This document shows positions 23,001 to 34,124 of a DNA stretch of 64,000 bases, in pieces. Made by a program: the position numbers and the translations under genes. Each line of letters begins with the position of its first letter. Position 1 is the stretch's first letter. The stretch is from CAJBLF01 sp964424505 (GTDB lineage Bacteria > Patescibacteriota > Gracilibacteria > Absconditabacterales > Absconditicoccaceae), in contig CAYRIQ010000001.1 of assembly GCA_964424505.1 (NCBI GenBank), positions 9,095 to 73,094 of the forward strand, read 5' to 3'. The notes under the pieces were generated by a model, which did not search any database, was not told the DNA's origin, and saw only the letters and a program-made list of their open reading frames with translations.

Positions 23001-24651
23001 AGCTGTTCATCCCTCATAATCATGTTTTATCAAATTTTGTATTTGAAGTTCCTATAAGGGCAATACAATTCCCATTAAAAATAAATCCAGTACTCGTGCC
23101 AGCTAGAGCTGATCTATATTCACCATCAGAAAGTATATATAGTGTGTGATCTTCAAATAGATAAGGAGACGTAAAATCTCCAGGAGCTAGTGTTTTTACT
23201 TGAAATGCAGAAAGTGAACATCAATTGGTTTGCCAATTTTGAGTAAATATCGAGCCAGATCCAAAATAATGATTAACAAGTAATTGTTGTTCAGAGGATA
23301 AACTAGATTCTGGTTCAGTAATATATTTTGTGGTAGTATAATCAGCTACATCTGTGCCATATGTTTCGAGAACATCGTCATTATACCAAACAGGAGCTAC
23401 TTGTTTGCTAATATTCCCTCAAAAAATATATCTGATCGGGATTTGCGTATAATCAAATGATGATTGTATTCCTCTCAATATGCTTAGATTGACTCCACTC
23501 AATAACCACTGTCCATTTCCATTTTGTGGATTAGTCACCCAGTCATAAGAAAATCATGTATATATTTCATTTAAAACTCCAGCTTCTCGATCAAGCAAAG
23601 ACAAAGATCAGGGAATAGCGCTCTGTGTTCATCAGGTAGCTATAGTATTGGCAAATAGTTGAAAATATCCATAAGATGAAACTCATCCACTATAGATAAC
23701 AATTCACTGATTATTATTGTAAATTTTTACATCATGAAAGTATCAAGATATTCATTCCGCGACAATTCATGCACTATTATTGTATGAAAGTGAGTTATGT
23801 ATTGCTATTTTTCATGATGGTAAACCTTCTGTTTTTAGATGCAATCATGTGGTATTATTAAATGTTTGTGTGTTATTTATTGTTATGTAGTTTGCATTAT
23901 ATGCATCTATTCCGATAGCATTATTAAATGCTAAGGAATTATTAATATTGATATGTGAAGATTGGTCGCTGATGTTGATTCAGATATTATTTTTAAAAAA
24001 ATATGAATTATTTATAGCTAGACCTGTTGTATTTGATATATACATTCAATTATTCATATTGTTGTAACTTTTAATATTATTTAAGGAAATATTTTGTGCG
24101 TCTTGTAAAAATATACCACCAGGAATATTGTTTTTCCCATTAATAAGGATATTATCTAAGATAATATTGTTTTTGGATGTTACAATAATGTTTGATCATA
24201 AAACATTAGTTTTTATGACAACATTGCCTTTTCCAAGAAGTGCTGAACAACTGTCCATACTGATAGGTGTAGTAAGTGTATAAGTTCAAGCATTGAGTAT
24301 ATATATAGTATGTTCTGATAAAGATCATCAAGTATATCAAGAAGGAAGTGTGCGTATAGTGGTTGCTACACAACTTGTATCCCACAATCTTGTGTATGCA
24401 GTAGCTCACGGGGTTCCATCGCCAAATAAGGTATACATAATATTTTCATTAGTAGGATTTTGTTCCCAAAAATCATACGTAATAAATCCTCACCATTGCC
24501 AGTTTGCAGAAGTAATTGTCAAAATATTAGAAGCACCCCAAAGCATTCACAAAATCGATAATCCAAAAATACCAAACGCATGATGTATTTTTTTGTGAAA
24601 ATAATCGAAAAGTCATTCTGGATGTTTAAGATGATGGAGTGGTGACTTCAT
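20044..24651 (-). CDS. large secreted/surface parallel beta-helix protein
   Basis: 1535 residues. A membrane or signal segment lies at about 25-50 (FGIFGLSILGMLWGASNIL). Residues ~80-800 contain many Asn-rich ~22-residue turns (NNSTAGIHL, NNTQTYNNGSYGIWF, NNAIGIF type) of a right-handed parallel beta-helix, in two blocks. Residues ~900-1220 look Ig/Fn3-like (DNIPPTTPVITYPLSGEEIF and WRMQAKDKEGNLS). Residues ~1250-1535 hold an acidic helical region and three copies of a ~65-residue APNGKxY module shared with the next gene. TGA(Gly) is extremely frequent. Likely an adhesin or host-contact protein; the substrate is unknown. It starts 53 bp downstream of the second surface gene, on the same strand, suggesting cotranscription. 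Confidence 0.8.
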
Positions 24652-24703
24652 AACTAAATGTTAAGTGTTAAATACTAAGGTAGCTATAGGACATCGATAG
24701 GGT

Positions 24704-27397
24704 TTATCGTTTGCTTGGATTGTTCTTGTTTATATGGGTCTTAAGTTCTGAAAGTGTAATATAGTAGCGTACTTTCAAAAGTTTATACGACATATATCAT
24801 CTATCTGTTTTATATATTTTGTATTCTTTCCCATTTGGTGCAGCATAAACAATAGGAGTAAAACTATCATCAATACTATGTTTCCATATTTCTTTCGATG
24901 GATTTCTAAGGTCTATAAACCTTTTTATATTTGCTAGAGAATCAAAATATTTTGGACTAGTAAATTCTGTAGCAGAAAACCCACCATACTGCCCGATAAG
25001 ATGATATATTTTCCCATTTGGTGCAATATGTTTCATAGAATCTAATAGATCAGAAGTTCGGAAATTATTACTATACGTATTGATATGACAATCTCCTGGA
25101 TTATAATAATCAATATGCCTAATAAGTGATTCGCGATTTATAAAGTAATATCTATTACTCATTTCAGGAGCATAATATGCTTGTTGAGTAGTGTCATATC
25201 ATATACTGTATTCTTTACAACTTGGAGCAATATGATTGCTGGTATCAACGCCTTCATTATCAAAATCATCTGCTATAAGATCGAGTAGATAATTTAGAGT
25301 ACAACTATTATTAAGTTCTGTTTCATCTTCTACCATATTCTGAAATGTAGTAAGAAAATCAGCATATTTTGAGATATCATTGTTGTATTCATCTTTAAGC
25401 TCTTGATAAATATCATCAATAATACTTTTTTCTGATGTACTGAGTGTACATGAACTTTTTTTTGTACTTACAGAAAATGTGCCTGTATGTCCAAGTATGC
25501 GAATTTCAGAAGTTACCGTAGTATCATAAGTATTACTTGAAATAAGTTCTATATATACAGTATCTGAGGGAGAAACTAAACCTGTTGTCCCATTGCCTCA
25601 AGAGTTATTGTTGATGAAAAGCATTCATTTTGAAATAGAAATCAACGTAGGTCAAGTAAGTCCAAATATAATAATAGGATCAGATTTATATATTTTATTG
25701 AGGTCTACATTTCTCAACCAAAGTGTAGGTGTAGCAAAGAGTATACCAGTCCCACCACTACAATATTGTGAAGAAGTAGTAAAACTAACCATGGTTCACG
25801 AAGAAGTATTTCATAGATAATCTATAGCTGATATCCTCATATAATGAGTTCATAACGGAAGTAGAGAAGTACTTAGTTGAATAGCTGTTGTTGTATTTGG
25901 TAAAGTTCCACTTAAAAGATTTCCCGTTACCATACCCGTATTATTATATATGTCATATCTATAATGGCTAAGTCAAGCACCACTATCACTAGCACCACTT
26001 CGAGTAACAGTAAGAGGTAATGATGGACAAGTGAATATATTGTTAACTGGAGTTATAATGGATGGTAAAGTCGGTGGAGTAGTATCTACATATACTCTTT
26101 TGGTGGTTCAAGTATAGGTACAAGTCCCTGTTGTATAACGGTGAGAAAAATAATTCCATCCATTTGTAGTAAGCAAGGTAACAGGAGTAATTATTCATGT
26201 CGTTATATAATTGCCCGATAGTGGCTGTTGGATGAAATCACCAGAAATATAAAAATGTGTAGGGTTACTAGCCAATAATTGTAACATAGTTCCTGTTGTA
26301 TTGGTATAATAACCAAAAGAATTTGATATGACAGTATTGCCTGGTGATGAAGTAAACGTAATGTCTCCTTGAAAATTTGGGACACATCATGTCGATTGAG
26401 GAATGGTTCCTGTTTGTACAGTGCCAGTCGATCATACATGAAAAGGTATTTGTGAACCACATTGAGGACCTCTACCATCAGATCACAATACCGTACATGT
26501 TGCAAAATAATCTCATGAAATTAAGGAATTACCTGTAGCTCGTAGTCCTCATACTGTTTGTTGAGATAGTAAAGGTGAAGTATCTCCGGAACGAATAATA
26601 GTAAGCAAATAGTTACTTGCATTTAGTCATTGACACAAAAATGTAATATTTTGTCATTGATCGATACGTAATGGAGATATTTCAAAATTTTGACACCAAG
26701 GAATATTTACACTGAATTCAGCGATACCACCATTAGTATCAAATATAAATCATGAATGGACTTGTCAGGTAACGATTTGTAATGTATGTCCAAAACTAGC
26801 TCCACTGATAGTGTTTGTAGTAAAATTATATTGTACTCCAGCAATCATACGAAATGATTGATCTCATGAAATACTATGATCTATTTGACCATAAATATCA
26901 TTAGTATTTGGAGTATATCAGCTGACCCCTGTACAGTTTGTATAAAAACCTCACGTCATAGTTATATCAGTATATCCTCATCCATTGCCACGGAGTAAAG
27001 CAAGATTCCCTGAATCCAAAGGCCAAATTCTTCGACCTCTTTGGTTATTGTAATAAATTCATTTCAAATGAGTGGAACAGCTTATAGCTTGTCCATTTAT
27101 ACTGATAGGTTGAGACGGAGAAATTTGTTCTCATCCTTGCCAAAACAAAATTCCGACAAAATCATTTCCTCAAAATTTAAAATGTGCATTGGAATAATAT
27201 CATGTGGTATTCAACCAAGGAAAGATTGTAGAAAGATCATTTTGAAAAGGAATAACCTCAGCATAAATAGATTTAAAAGTTGCGAAAAATACGACAAGAA
27301 ATAAGATCATTCACAAAAAAAGTTTAGCTAAGCGAGATATCTTGCGATTGCAAAGAAGAGATGTTTTGATCATAATATTGCGACAAGGAATAAACAT
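24704..27397 (-). CDS. secreted/surface protein with Ig-like repeats and APNGK module
   Basis: 897 residues. N-terminal signal (KLFLGMILFLVVFFATFKSIYA, cleavage after YA; about 25-46). The body is Thr/Ser/Gly-rich beta-repeat sequence, with an Ig-like stretch beginning VDTTPPTLPSIITPVNN. The C-terminal ~230 residues parallel the downstream paralogue: acidic helices, then three modules with HIAPSCKEYSI, HIAPNGKIYHL and AAPNGKEYKIYKTDRGYMSY. An alternative start eight codons downstream (27373, MIKTSLL) gives a more ordinary signal peptide. Function unknown; surface display is inferred. Confidence 0.78.
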
Positions 27398-27497
27398 AGT
27401 TCTCTAAGTATACTCTCAGCATATAAATAATCAAAAAAACACCATCTTGATAGCACAATCAGATTGACAGACCAAAAAATGTATGTATAGTAAACAA

Positions 27498-28871
27498 TTA
27501 AAGAGGGAAAATGGTATTGAAAAATTTAGGAATATGGGTCTCTTGTGTATAAAGAGTAAAAAGTTTATTTTCTAATATAAGAATTGTTTCTGGGGAAATA
27601 GTAGGCAATATCTCCTGTTTGAAAAAATCAATAATTGGTGGCAATGGAGAGCTGTTTTTTATTTTTTGATAATAAAGGTACATGGCATAAGTAACTTCTT
27701 CATTGGTTCCTACACATTCAAAGGGTTTTATCCCAGAAACACCCAATAATTCTTTATAGAGCGGGAGTAAGGTATTATTTTCATATAATTCGTGATCAAA
27801 GATAGTTTTTGTCATATCATCACTGAGAAATGGTCTGAGTATAGTATAAACAAAAGCACATTTTGGACAAATACCACACCAGCGATTATGAGTGGTTTTG
27901 TTGTGTTCTATGACTTTAAAATTGTTGTTGCAACTGCTAAAAACACTAAAATATTGTGGATATTGAGCAAAAAGTTTGGCTATATAAATCTCATACATAC
28001 CTCTTAATAAACTAAAATATTTAATATCAGGGGAAATATATTTTTTGATATAATCAGAAAAATCTGACTCAAATTCAGCACTTTTGCTTCGTTGATGGTT
28101 GATGTCATATTGTTTTCCTGTTTTTTCATCTGATAAGAGTATATTGCCTTCATTTGCACTTTTTTCATTGGACATAATGATATACGTATAATCATAGAGG
28201 TAGGCAGCAGTAGTAAGTACAAATGCAATAATTCAACTGATAGGTACATGTCCATTATAATATCATTGTTGATTCATAACGAAAAGTTGCGGATCAAAGG
28301 TTCTTTGTATTACTAGTCTTGGTGCTCATATACTATCACCAACCACACTATGAAGATAATAATCTTTGCCAAAGGTAGAAGTAAAAAAAGGTATTCCCAT
28401 TTTTTTGATAAGTTCTACGCTTACTAAGCTATCTTTACCTCATCAGAGAGCAATCATAGGAACATTTCCTGATGATAAAAATATTTTTTGATGCTTTTTT
28501 TTAGCTCCATTTACAAAATGTAAGAGTCCATAAGGAGAAATACCATTTTTATAAAAAAACTCTCCAAGTCCCTGCATATAAAATTTTGTCCGAAATCTTT
28601 GCTGGTCTACGTCAAGTGACCCAGTTTCTACCACGAGATTTGTAGTAGGGTATACTTTATAATAGCTGATTCCAACTGCTAAAGAAAGATGAAAGAGGAG
28701 GGTATCCATTATTTCATCATCAATATTTGCTGTTTGGATAAACCCATGACAAGAAAAATCAATAATTTCTGTAAAATACGTTTCATGATCAAATGAATAA
28801 GAAAAAGTAGCTTGTAAAGTATTTTTATCAAAAGTATATCAGACAAAATAGAAAGTATCAAAAGATTTCAT
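27498..28871 (-). CDS. murL: UDP-MurNAc-L-Ala-L-Glu epimerase (MurL-like)
   Basis: 457 residues. It matches MurL, which epimerises the terminal L-Glu of UDP-MurNAc-L-Ala-L-Glu to D-Glu in an ATP-dependent reaction. Visible motifs: GGKDSLVSVELIKK near 142 (first Gly is TGA), SNEKSANEGN near 234, and the C-terminal WCGICPKCAFVYTILRPF near 330 with three Cys. It is divergent from a murD homologue 133 bp away, the same functional pairing as MurD2-MurL in Xanthomonas. It would replace glutamate racemase (MurI). TGA-coded Gly are spread through the N-terminal half. Confidence 0.82.
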
Positions 28872-29004
28872 AGCATAAAAAAGGCAAATAAACTATCAAG
28901 TACCATAGTCATTATTTGCAAAAAATCAAGTAATGCTGTTCTTTTCTTGCAATCTTTTAGCAAAAATATACACGTAAATGTATTCTATTTTATTTTTTCT
29001 ATCT

Positions 29005-30351
29005 ATGAAAAACTTTGATCGATTTCACAACAAAAAAATAGCTATATTAGGCTATGGAAGAGAAGGAAAATCTACCTTACAGTTTCTTTTACATATTGGA
29101 GTTTTGCCTATCAATATAACAATTTTAGATTGAGCAAGCAATGCAGGGGATCTACAGGATTTTGGTGGTAAAAGTATATTTGGATCTACCTATCTCGATG
29201 ATTTATCCAAATTTGATAGTATTATAAAAACGCCAGGCATCTCACTATATCATCCCAAAATACTACCATATAAAGACAAAATAATGACACAAGCACAGAT
29301 TTTTTTTGATTATTATCCATGAAAAATTATCGCTATTTCAGGTACTAAATGAAAATCTACTACATCGACTTTGACCTATGAGACACTCAAAAATGCTGGC
29401 AAAAAAGTAGAATTAATTGGAAATATAGGAAAACCTATGCTAGATTACCTTAATAGTAAGAATCTATCATCACAGGCAAGTGAATATGTAGTAGCTGAAA
29501 TATCAAGTTATATGCTAGAAGATCTCCACAAAACCAATTATTTAAGTGTGTTGCTAAATATTTATGCAGATCATGGTGATTGGCATCAATGATTTGAAAA
29601 TTATAAAGCTGCTAAGTTAAATATTTTACAAGGAAGCAAATATATGCTTCTCAGAGATGAAATATCACAACACTACAATATAGACGAAAAAAAAAATCCT
29701 GATCAAATGCTTCATGTATTTTGATATCAATGAAAATATACCTATGCTCATGGAGATTTCTTCATCGATGGAAAAAAAATATTTGACGATCAAGGTATTC
29801 TTCTCAAATGAGAACACAATAGAATAAATATTTGTGCGGTACTTGGTATTTGTGATATAATGGGTATTGCACCTACGATACTCAAAAAAACATTAATAAC
29901 TTTCAAATGACTTCCCCATAGAATGGAATATCTATGAATATTTTGAAATATTCAATGGATAGACGATGCAATTTCTACAACTCCAGAAAGCACTATACAA
30001 GCTATCAAAACTTTTGGAAATGATATAGACACCATATTTTTAGGAGGAACCGATAGGGGATATGTGTTTGATACATTGATAGCAATTATCCGTAAATATA
30101 AGATCAGAAATATAGTACTTTTCCCAGATTCTGGTTCAAAAATTTTAGCTACATTACACCCATGAGCAACATCTAATATACGTATTTTTCAAACTTCTTC
30201 AATGAAAGAGGCCGTTACATTTGCTTATACATATACAAGGAGAGGAAAAATTTGTTTGCTTTCTACCGCATCTCCCAGTTATAGTATATGGAAAAACTTT
30301 GAGGAAAAAGGCAATTTTTTTAAACAATATATAGAGGAAATATCGAAGTAA
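29005..30351 (+). CDS. murD: UDP-MurNAc-L-alanine--L-glutamate ligase (MurD-type)
   Basis: 448 residues, Mur ligase fold. Residues 1-100 form the UDP-binding Rossmann domain (KIAILGYGREGKST). The ATP P-loop GTKGKST is at 113-119, with its middle Gly coded by TGA. The central domain has VVAEISSYMLEDL and NIYADHGDWH, and the C-terminal domain GLPHRMEYLG...DDAISTTPES. Next to murL it most likely adds L-Glu (MurD2 activity) rather than D-Glu, leaving MurL to invert it. Specificity is inferred from context only. Confidence 0.88.
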
Positions 30352-30396
30352 ATCACAGTAGAGTTTCCAATATTTTATGTATTAATTGTTTTTCGT

Positions 30397-31044
30397 ATGA
30401 AATATATAATGGGCATATTTATGGTATCTATAGTAATGATAAATGTGAGTTTTGCTCATCAGCCAAGACTAGTTTTTCAAGCCCCTACAGGAGAGATTAT
30501 TCACATAGAAAATCCAGAAATATCACAAGCATTTTACGGGATATTGTCAGGACAGGAAGATAACTACCAAATAGTATCTGATACGGGATTTTTATTGTAT
30601 GTTAGTCTTGTTGTGCCTGATATTTCATGAAGTATGACAGATTTTACGATAGATATCAATCAAGGTGATAGTCCATTAATCCCAAGGCTTGATGGAAAGT
30701 ATTTTTCACGATCATGATTTTTTGAAAAATTTGCTTGAGATACATATCTTCAGTGACCAACACGAGAAAAACTTGTAGCTCCTGGTATATATACCATTAA
30801 AATTTCCAATCCCGAAAAAAAAGGGAAATATTCACTCGCTATAGGCAAAAAAGAAAGCTTTCCTTTCAATGAAATTATTCATACATACAAAGTTTTACCA
30901 GAACTCAAAATAGTGTTTTTTGAAAAACCATGGTACACAATTTTTCTAAATTATGTATGATGATTTTTTATAGCTATATTGCTTGTCATTGTAGTAATAA
31001 TCTGGTGAATTATACACCGAATACAGCATAAAAAACAGAGATAA
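30397..31044 (+). CDS. single-pass membrane protein with extracytoplasmic domain
   Basis: Not assigned. 215 residues. The N-terminal signal (GIFMVSIVMINVSFA) is followed by a ~165-residue beta-rich extracytoplasmic region, then a C-terminal membrane helix (FFIAILLVIVVIIWGII) and a basic tail. This is a type I topology like envelope-anchored binding proteins. TGA(Gly) clusters in the second half. It starts 45 bp after murD, so it may be in the same transcript. Confidence 0.65.
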
Positions 31045-31110
31045 AAGGAAGATTTCTATTGATTTTTATGAAGAAAAATATATAAACAAAAAAACAAAAA
31101 CAAACTACAT

Positions 31111-31404
31111 ATGAGCGAAATTACCAACCACCAAAAAAATCCAAAACTCATAGAAATTCTTGATCATGAGTTGCTACAGAAACTATTATCTGCAATAGAT
31201 AATGATACAAAAGTAACATTATCTGTTGTTCCAAAGGTGAGATACACAATATCTCACAATGAAAAAGACATATTTATGTTTGAAGTTTCCAAATGTGGAA
31301 ATCAAAAACATAATGCAATCTCTGTGATTAGAGATTTGCTCAATGAAGGTACAACCAAAACTTGGACTAGAAAGGTGGTTGAACAAAAAATTATCTTTGA
31401 ATAA
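31111..31404 (+). CDS. hypothetical protein
   Basis: Not recognised. 97 residues, soluble alpha/beta, with no TGA codons or membrane segment. Its own ATG follows an A-rich leader, and a hairpin terminator comes just after the stop. Confidence 0.6.
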   Translation: MSEITNHQKNPKLIEILDHELLQKLLSAIDNDTKVTLSVVPKVRYTISHNEKDIFMFEVSKCGNQKHNAISVIRDLLNEGTTKTWTRKVVEQKIIFE

Positions 31405-31413
31405 ATAGTATGT

Positions 31414-31445
31414 AAAAAAGAGTTATAGATTTCTATGGCTCTTTT
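31414..31445 (+). terminator. intrinsic terminator
   Basis: Stem AAAAGAG-TTATAG / CTATGG-CTCTTTT with a short loop, ending in a T-rich run, 10 bp after the 31111 gene. Confidence 0.65.
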
Positions 31446-31508
31446 CATTTTGATTTAAAAAACAAAATTATTATACTTTCCATCGTGGTTTTATTTTTAT
31501 CTTTAGCT

Positions 31509-33005
31509 ATGTGGTATACTAAAAAAATATTTTTCTGATTGATGATGGTGATTGTTTGACGAACGTGTACTGCTTCAGCACAACAATATTTTACACTTCA
31601 AGATTTTTTACAATCATATTTCAATGTAGTACTGCAAGATCAAACAATTCCTGATTCATATACATACATTGATGTAAAATACAAAAACAGTACAAATACT
31701 CATTTTGCTACCTTACTTCAAAAAGTTATTTATTTATGATATTTCCCAAATATCCCTACATATTTACCACTTAAATCATATATAACACAGCGTCAAGTAG
31801 CTGATATCATCAAGAGTAATATCCACAAAGAGATTGCCTATCAAGATGATGGATATGTATCTTCTCAGCGACTGGTAAGTGTATTATCTCAAGTACAAGA
31901 GTGTATGCAACAAAAGAAACAAAATATTTCACAATGAAATTCTCAAGCACTTAATTATAACTTATTAGAAAGTGTATATAGTATATTACATGAAGACTAT
32001 ATTGATAAAAATAGTATTGATTCACAAGAGCTGTTATATGGCGCTACGCAGTGATTAGTCAAAAGTCTCAATGATGAACATACAGTATTTATGCCTCCTC
32101 CACAAGCTACAAATTTTACTGATGAGATGCAATGAAATTTTGAAGGTATAGGTGCATATATTGAGAGTAAACAACAAGGAATTATACATATTGTAGCTCC
32201 TATACAAGGATCGCCAGCAGATCTTGCATGATTGTTGCCTGGTGATCAGATTCTCATGGTAGATGAGCATAAAGTAACTAAAGATACTCAAGTAAATCAA
32301 GTGATAGATCGGATAAAGTGACCACGTGGTACATTAGTTATTATAAAATATTTGAGGAACAAAAAAGAATATAATGTTTCTATACAAAGAGATACTGTTG
32401 TCATCAAAAATATAGAATCAAAAGTATACACATGAGGAACGTGTTATATCAATATTCGTATGTTTGATTTTTGAGTATATCAAGATTTTTCTTCTACTAT
32501 CGATAGTATCTGACATTCGTCTACTTGTAATACATATATATTTGATGTAAGAAACAATCCTGGTGGTAGTTTAGATGAAGTTCAACAAATGTTAAATTAT
32601 ATTGTGCCCACAAAAAGTCCATCAATAATAATCAAAGGAAATGATTATAATGAGACATTGTTTTCTCAAGATATTCCTGGCAAAAAAATAACCGAAACCA
32701 ATAGTATTATACTTACCAATAAAGGTTCTGCATCAGCATCAGAAATTTTTGCTGGAGTCGCAAAGGAATATGGAAATCATGTCAAAATAATAGGAGAACC
32801 AACATTTGGTAAATGATCAGTGCAAACTATGGTAGAATATTCTGATGGATCAGTGCTAAAATATACGATAGCAAAATGGTATACAGGAAAATATCAAAAA
32901 AACATAGATAAAATCTGACTTTTCCCTGATATTACTATATACGATGACGTCAATACTTCTGCTGATGAACAACTTGATTATGCACGTTCATATATCTTTA
33001 AATAA
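31509..33005 (+). CDS. S41 family C-terminal processing peptidase
   Basis: 498 residues, exported serine protease of the CtpA/Tsp family. The signal peptide ends near ASA (about 24). A ~130-residue N-terminal region follows, then a PDZ domain (GIGAYIESKQQG...GSPADLAGLLPGDQILMVD). The protease core has FDVRNNPGGSLDEV, the nucleophile region SASASEIFAG (Ser409 expected) and GEPTFGKGS (Lys435 expected), with the usual Ser-to-Lys spacing. Several glycines, including that in FGKGS, are TGA. It probably trims exported or surface proteins. Confidence 0.9.
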
Positions 33006-33083
33006 TTATAAATTGCAAAATATAGTGAATACCATATAGTATAAAATATGCGAATATATTTACTTATTAATTACCTTATATAT

Positions 33084-33590
33084 ATGACAGAGACCGCACT
33101 AGTGCTTATAGATTTTCAGTCAGAGTGGAGTAACCCAGCAAGTGAATATTATGTTGCTGATATGCAAGAAATTGTAGCAAAAACCAATTATCTTATTGAT
33201 TATTGTAGGACAAGATGATATAAAATTATATGGACAAAACACAGAGAAATAGATTCATTAGATGATTTTTGACCAGACACGGAAATTATTTCTGAGCTTA
33301 AAAAAGAGGACACAGATACAATTATCATAAAAAATAAAATAAGTCCTTTTTACAATACATCCTTAGAAAAGGAATTGGATGGAATCAAAAATGTAATAGT
33401 TTGTGGTATCTTGACCAATTTATGTGTGAGAAGCTTTATCCAAGATGCTTATGATAGGGATTTTATTATCACCGTGATCAAAGATTGTTGTGTTGCCCAT
33501 ACTCCAGAAATTCAAGAATTCACATTGTATGATCTAGCTCAAACGAGAGAAGAAATAGATTTTACTACATTTAAAGAATTTGTAGAATAG
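33084..33590 (+). CDS. isochorismatase-family cysteine hydrolase
   Basis: 168 residues. The catalytic triad is visible: Asp10 in ALVLIDFQ, Lys83 in KNKISPF, and Cys114 in CGILTNLCVRSF. The family includes nicotinamidases and isochorismatases; nicotinamidase-type NAD salvage is plausible but the substrate cannot be read from sequence. Single gene, close after the S41 peptidase and convergent with nrdR. Confidence 0.85.
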
Positions 33591-33617
33591 GTTATAAAAG
33601 ATAAATATCGTCTACTC

Positions 33618-34052
33618 TTAGTCTATAAAATGTTTAAAATCTTTGAGATTATCAAATGACTTATAAACAGAAGCAAATCTTACATATGCAACAGGATCAA
33701 TTTTTTTGAGTGCTCTCAATACATCATCACCAATCTCTTTTGATGTGATTTCATTTTTATCGATAGACCATTCTGCTTCTAGATTATTAATAAGATTTTC
33801 AATATTTTCTTTATCTATTTCTCTTTTTGCAAACGCCAACAAAAGTGCTTTTTTGAGCTTTTGTCTATCATATATTTCTTTGCTACTGTCTTTTTTGATA
33901 ACAACCAATTCAGTAAATCCCTTTCTCTCAAAAGTGGTAAATCTATGCTCACAATATTCACATTCTCTTCTTCTTCTGATACTTTGGCCATCTTCGATCA
34001 CCCTTGAATCAATAACTTTAGTTTCCATACTCTGACATTTTGGGCATTTCAT
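33618..34052 (-). CDS. nrdR: transcriptional repressor NrdR
   Basis: 144 residues. The zinc ribbon uses Cys3, Cys6, Cys31 and Cys34 (MKCPKC...CEYC), followed by HRFTTFER and the ATP-cone domain with KKDSSKEIYDRQKLKKALL. It controls ribonucleotide reductase genes according to dATP/ATP. The start at MKCPKC is chosen because NrdR proteins begin there; the open frame extends 11 codons upstream. No nrd genes are nearby. Confidence 0.93.
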   Translation of the reverse strand: MKCPKCQSMETKVIDSRVIEDGQSIRRRRECEYCEHRFTTFERKGFTELVVIKKDSSKEIYDRQKLKKALLLAFAKREIDKENIENLINNLEAEWSIDKNEITSKEIGDDVLRALKKIDPVAYVRFASVYKSFDNLKDFKHFID

Positions 34053-34124
34053 AACTTTATATATAATGATATAAACAGTGGACAACCAACAATGTATAAT
34101 TAGTTAAATAATTTTTAGTTAGTC

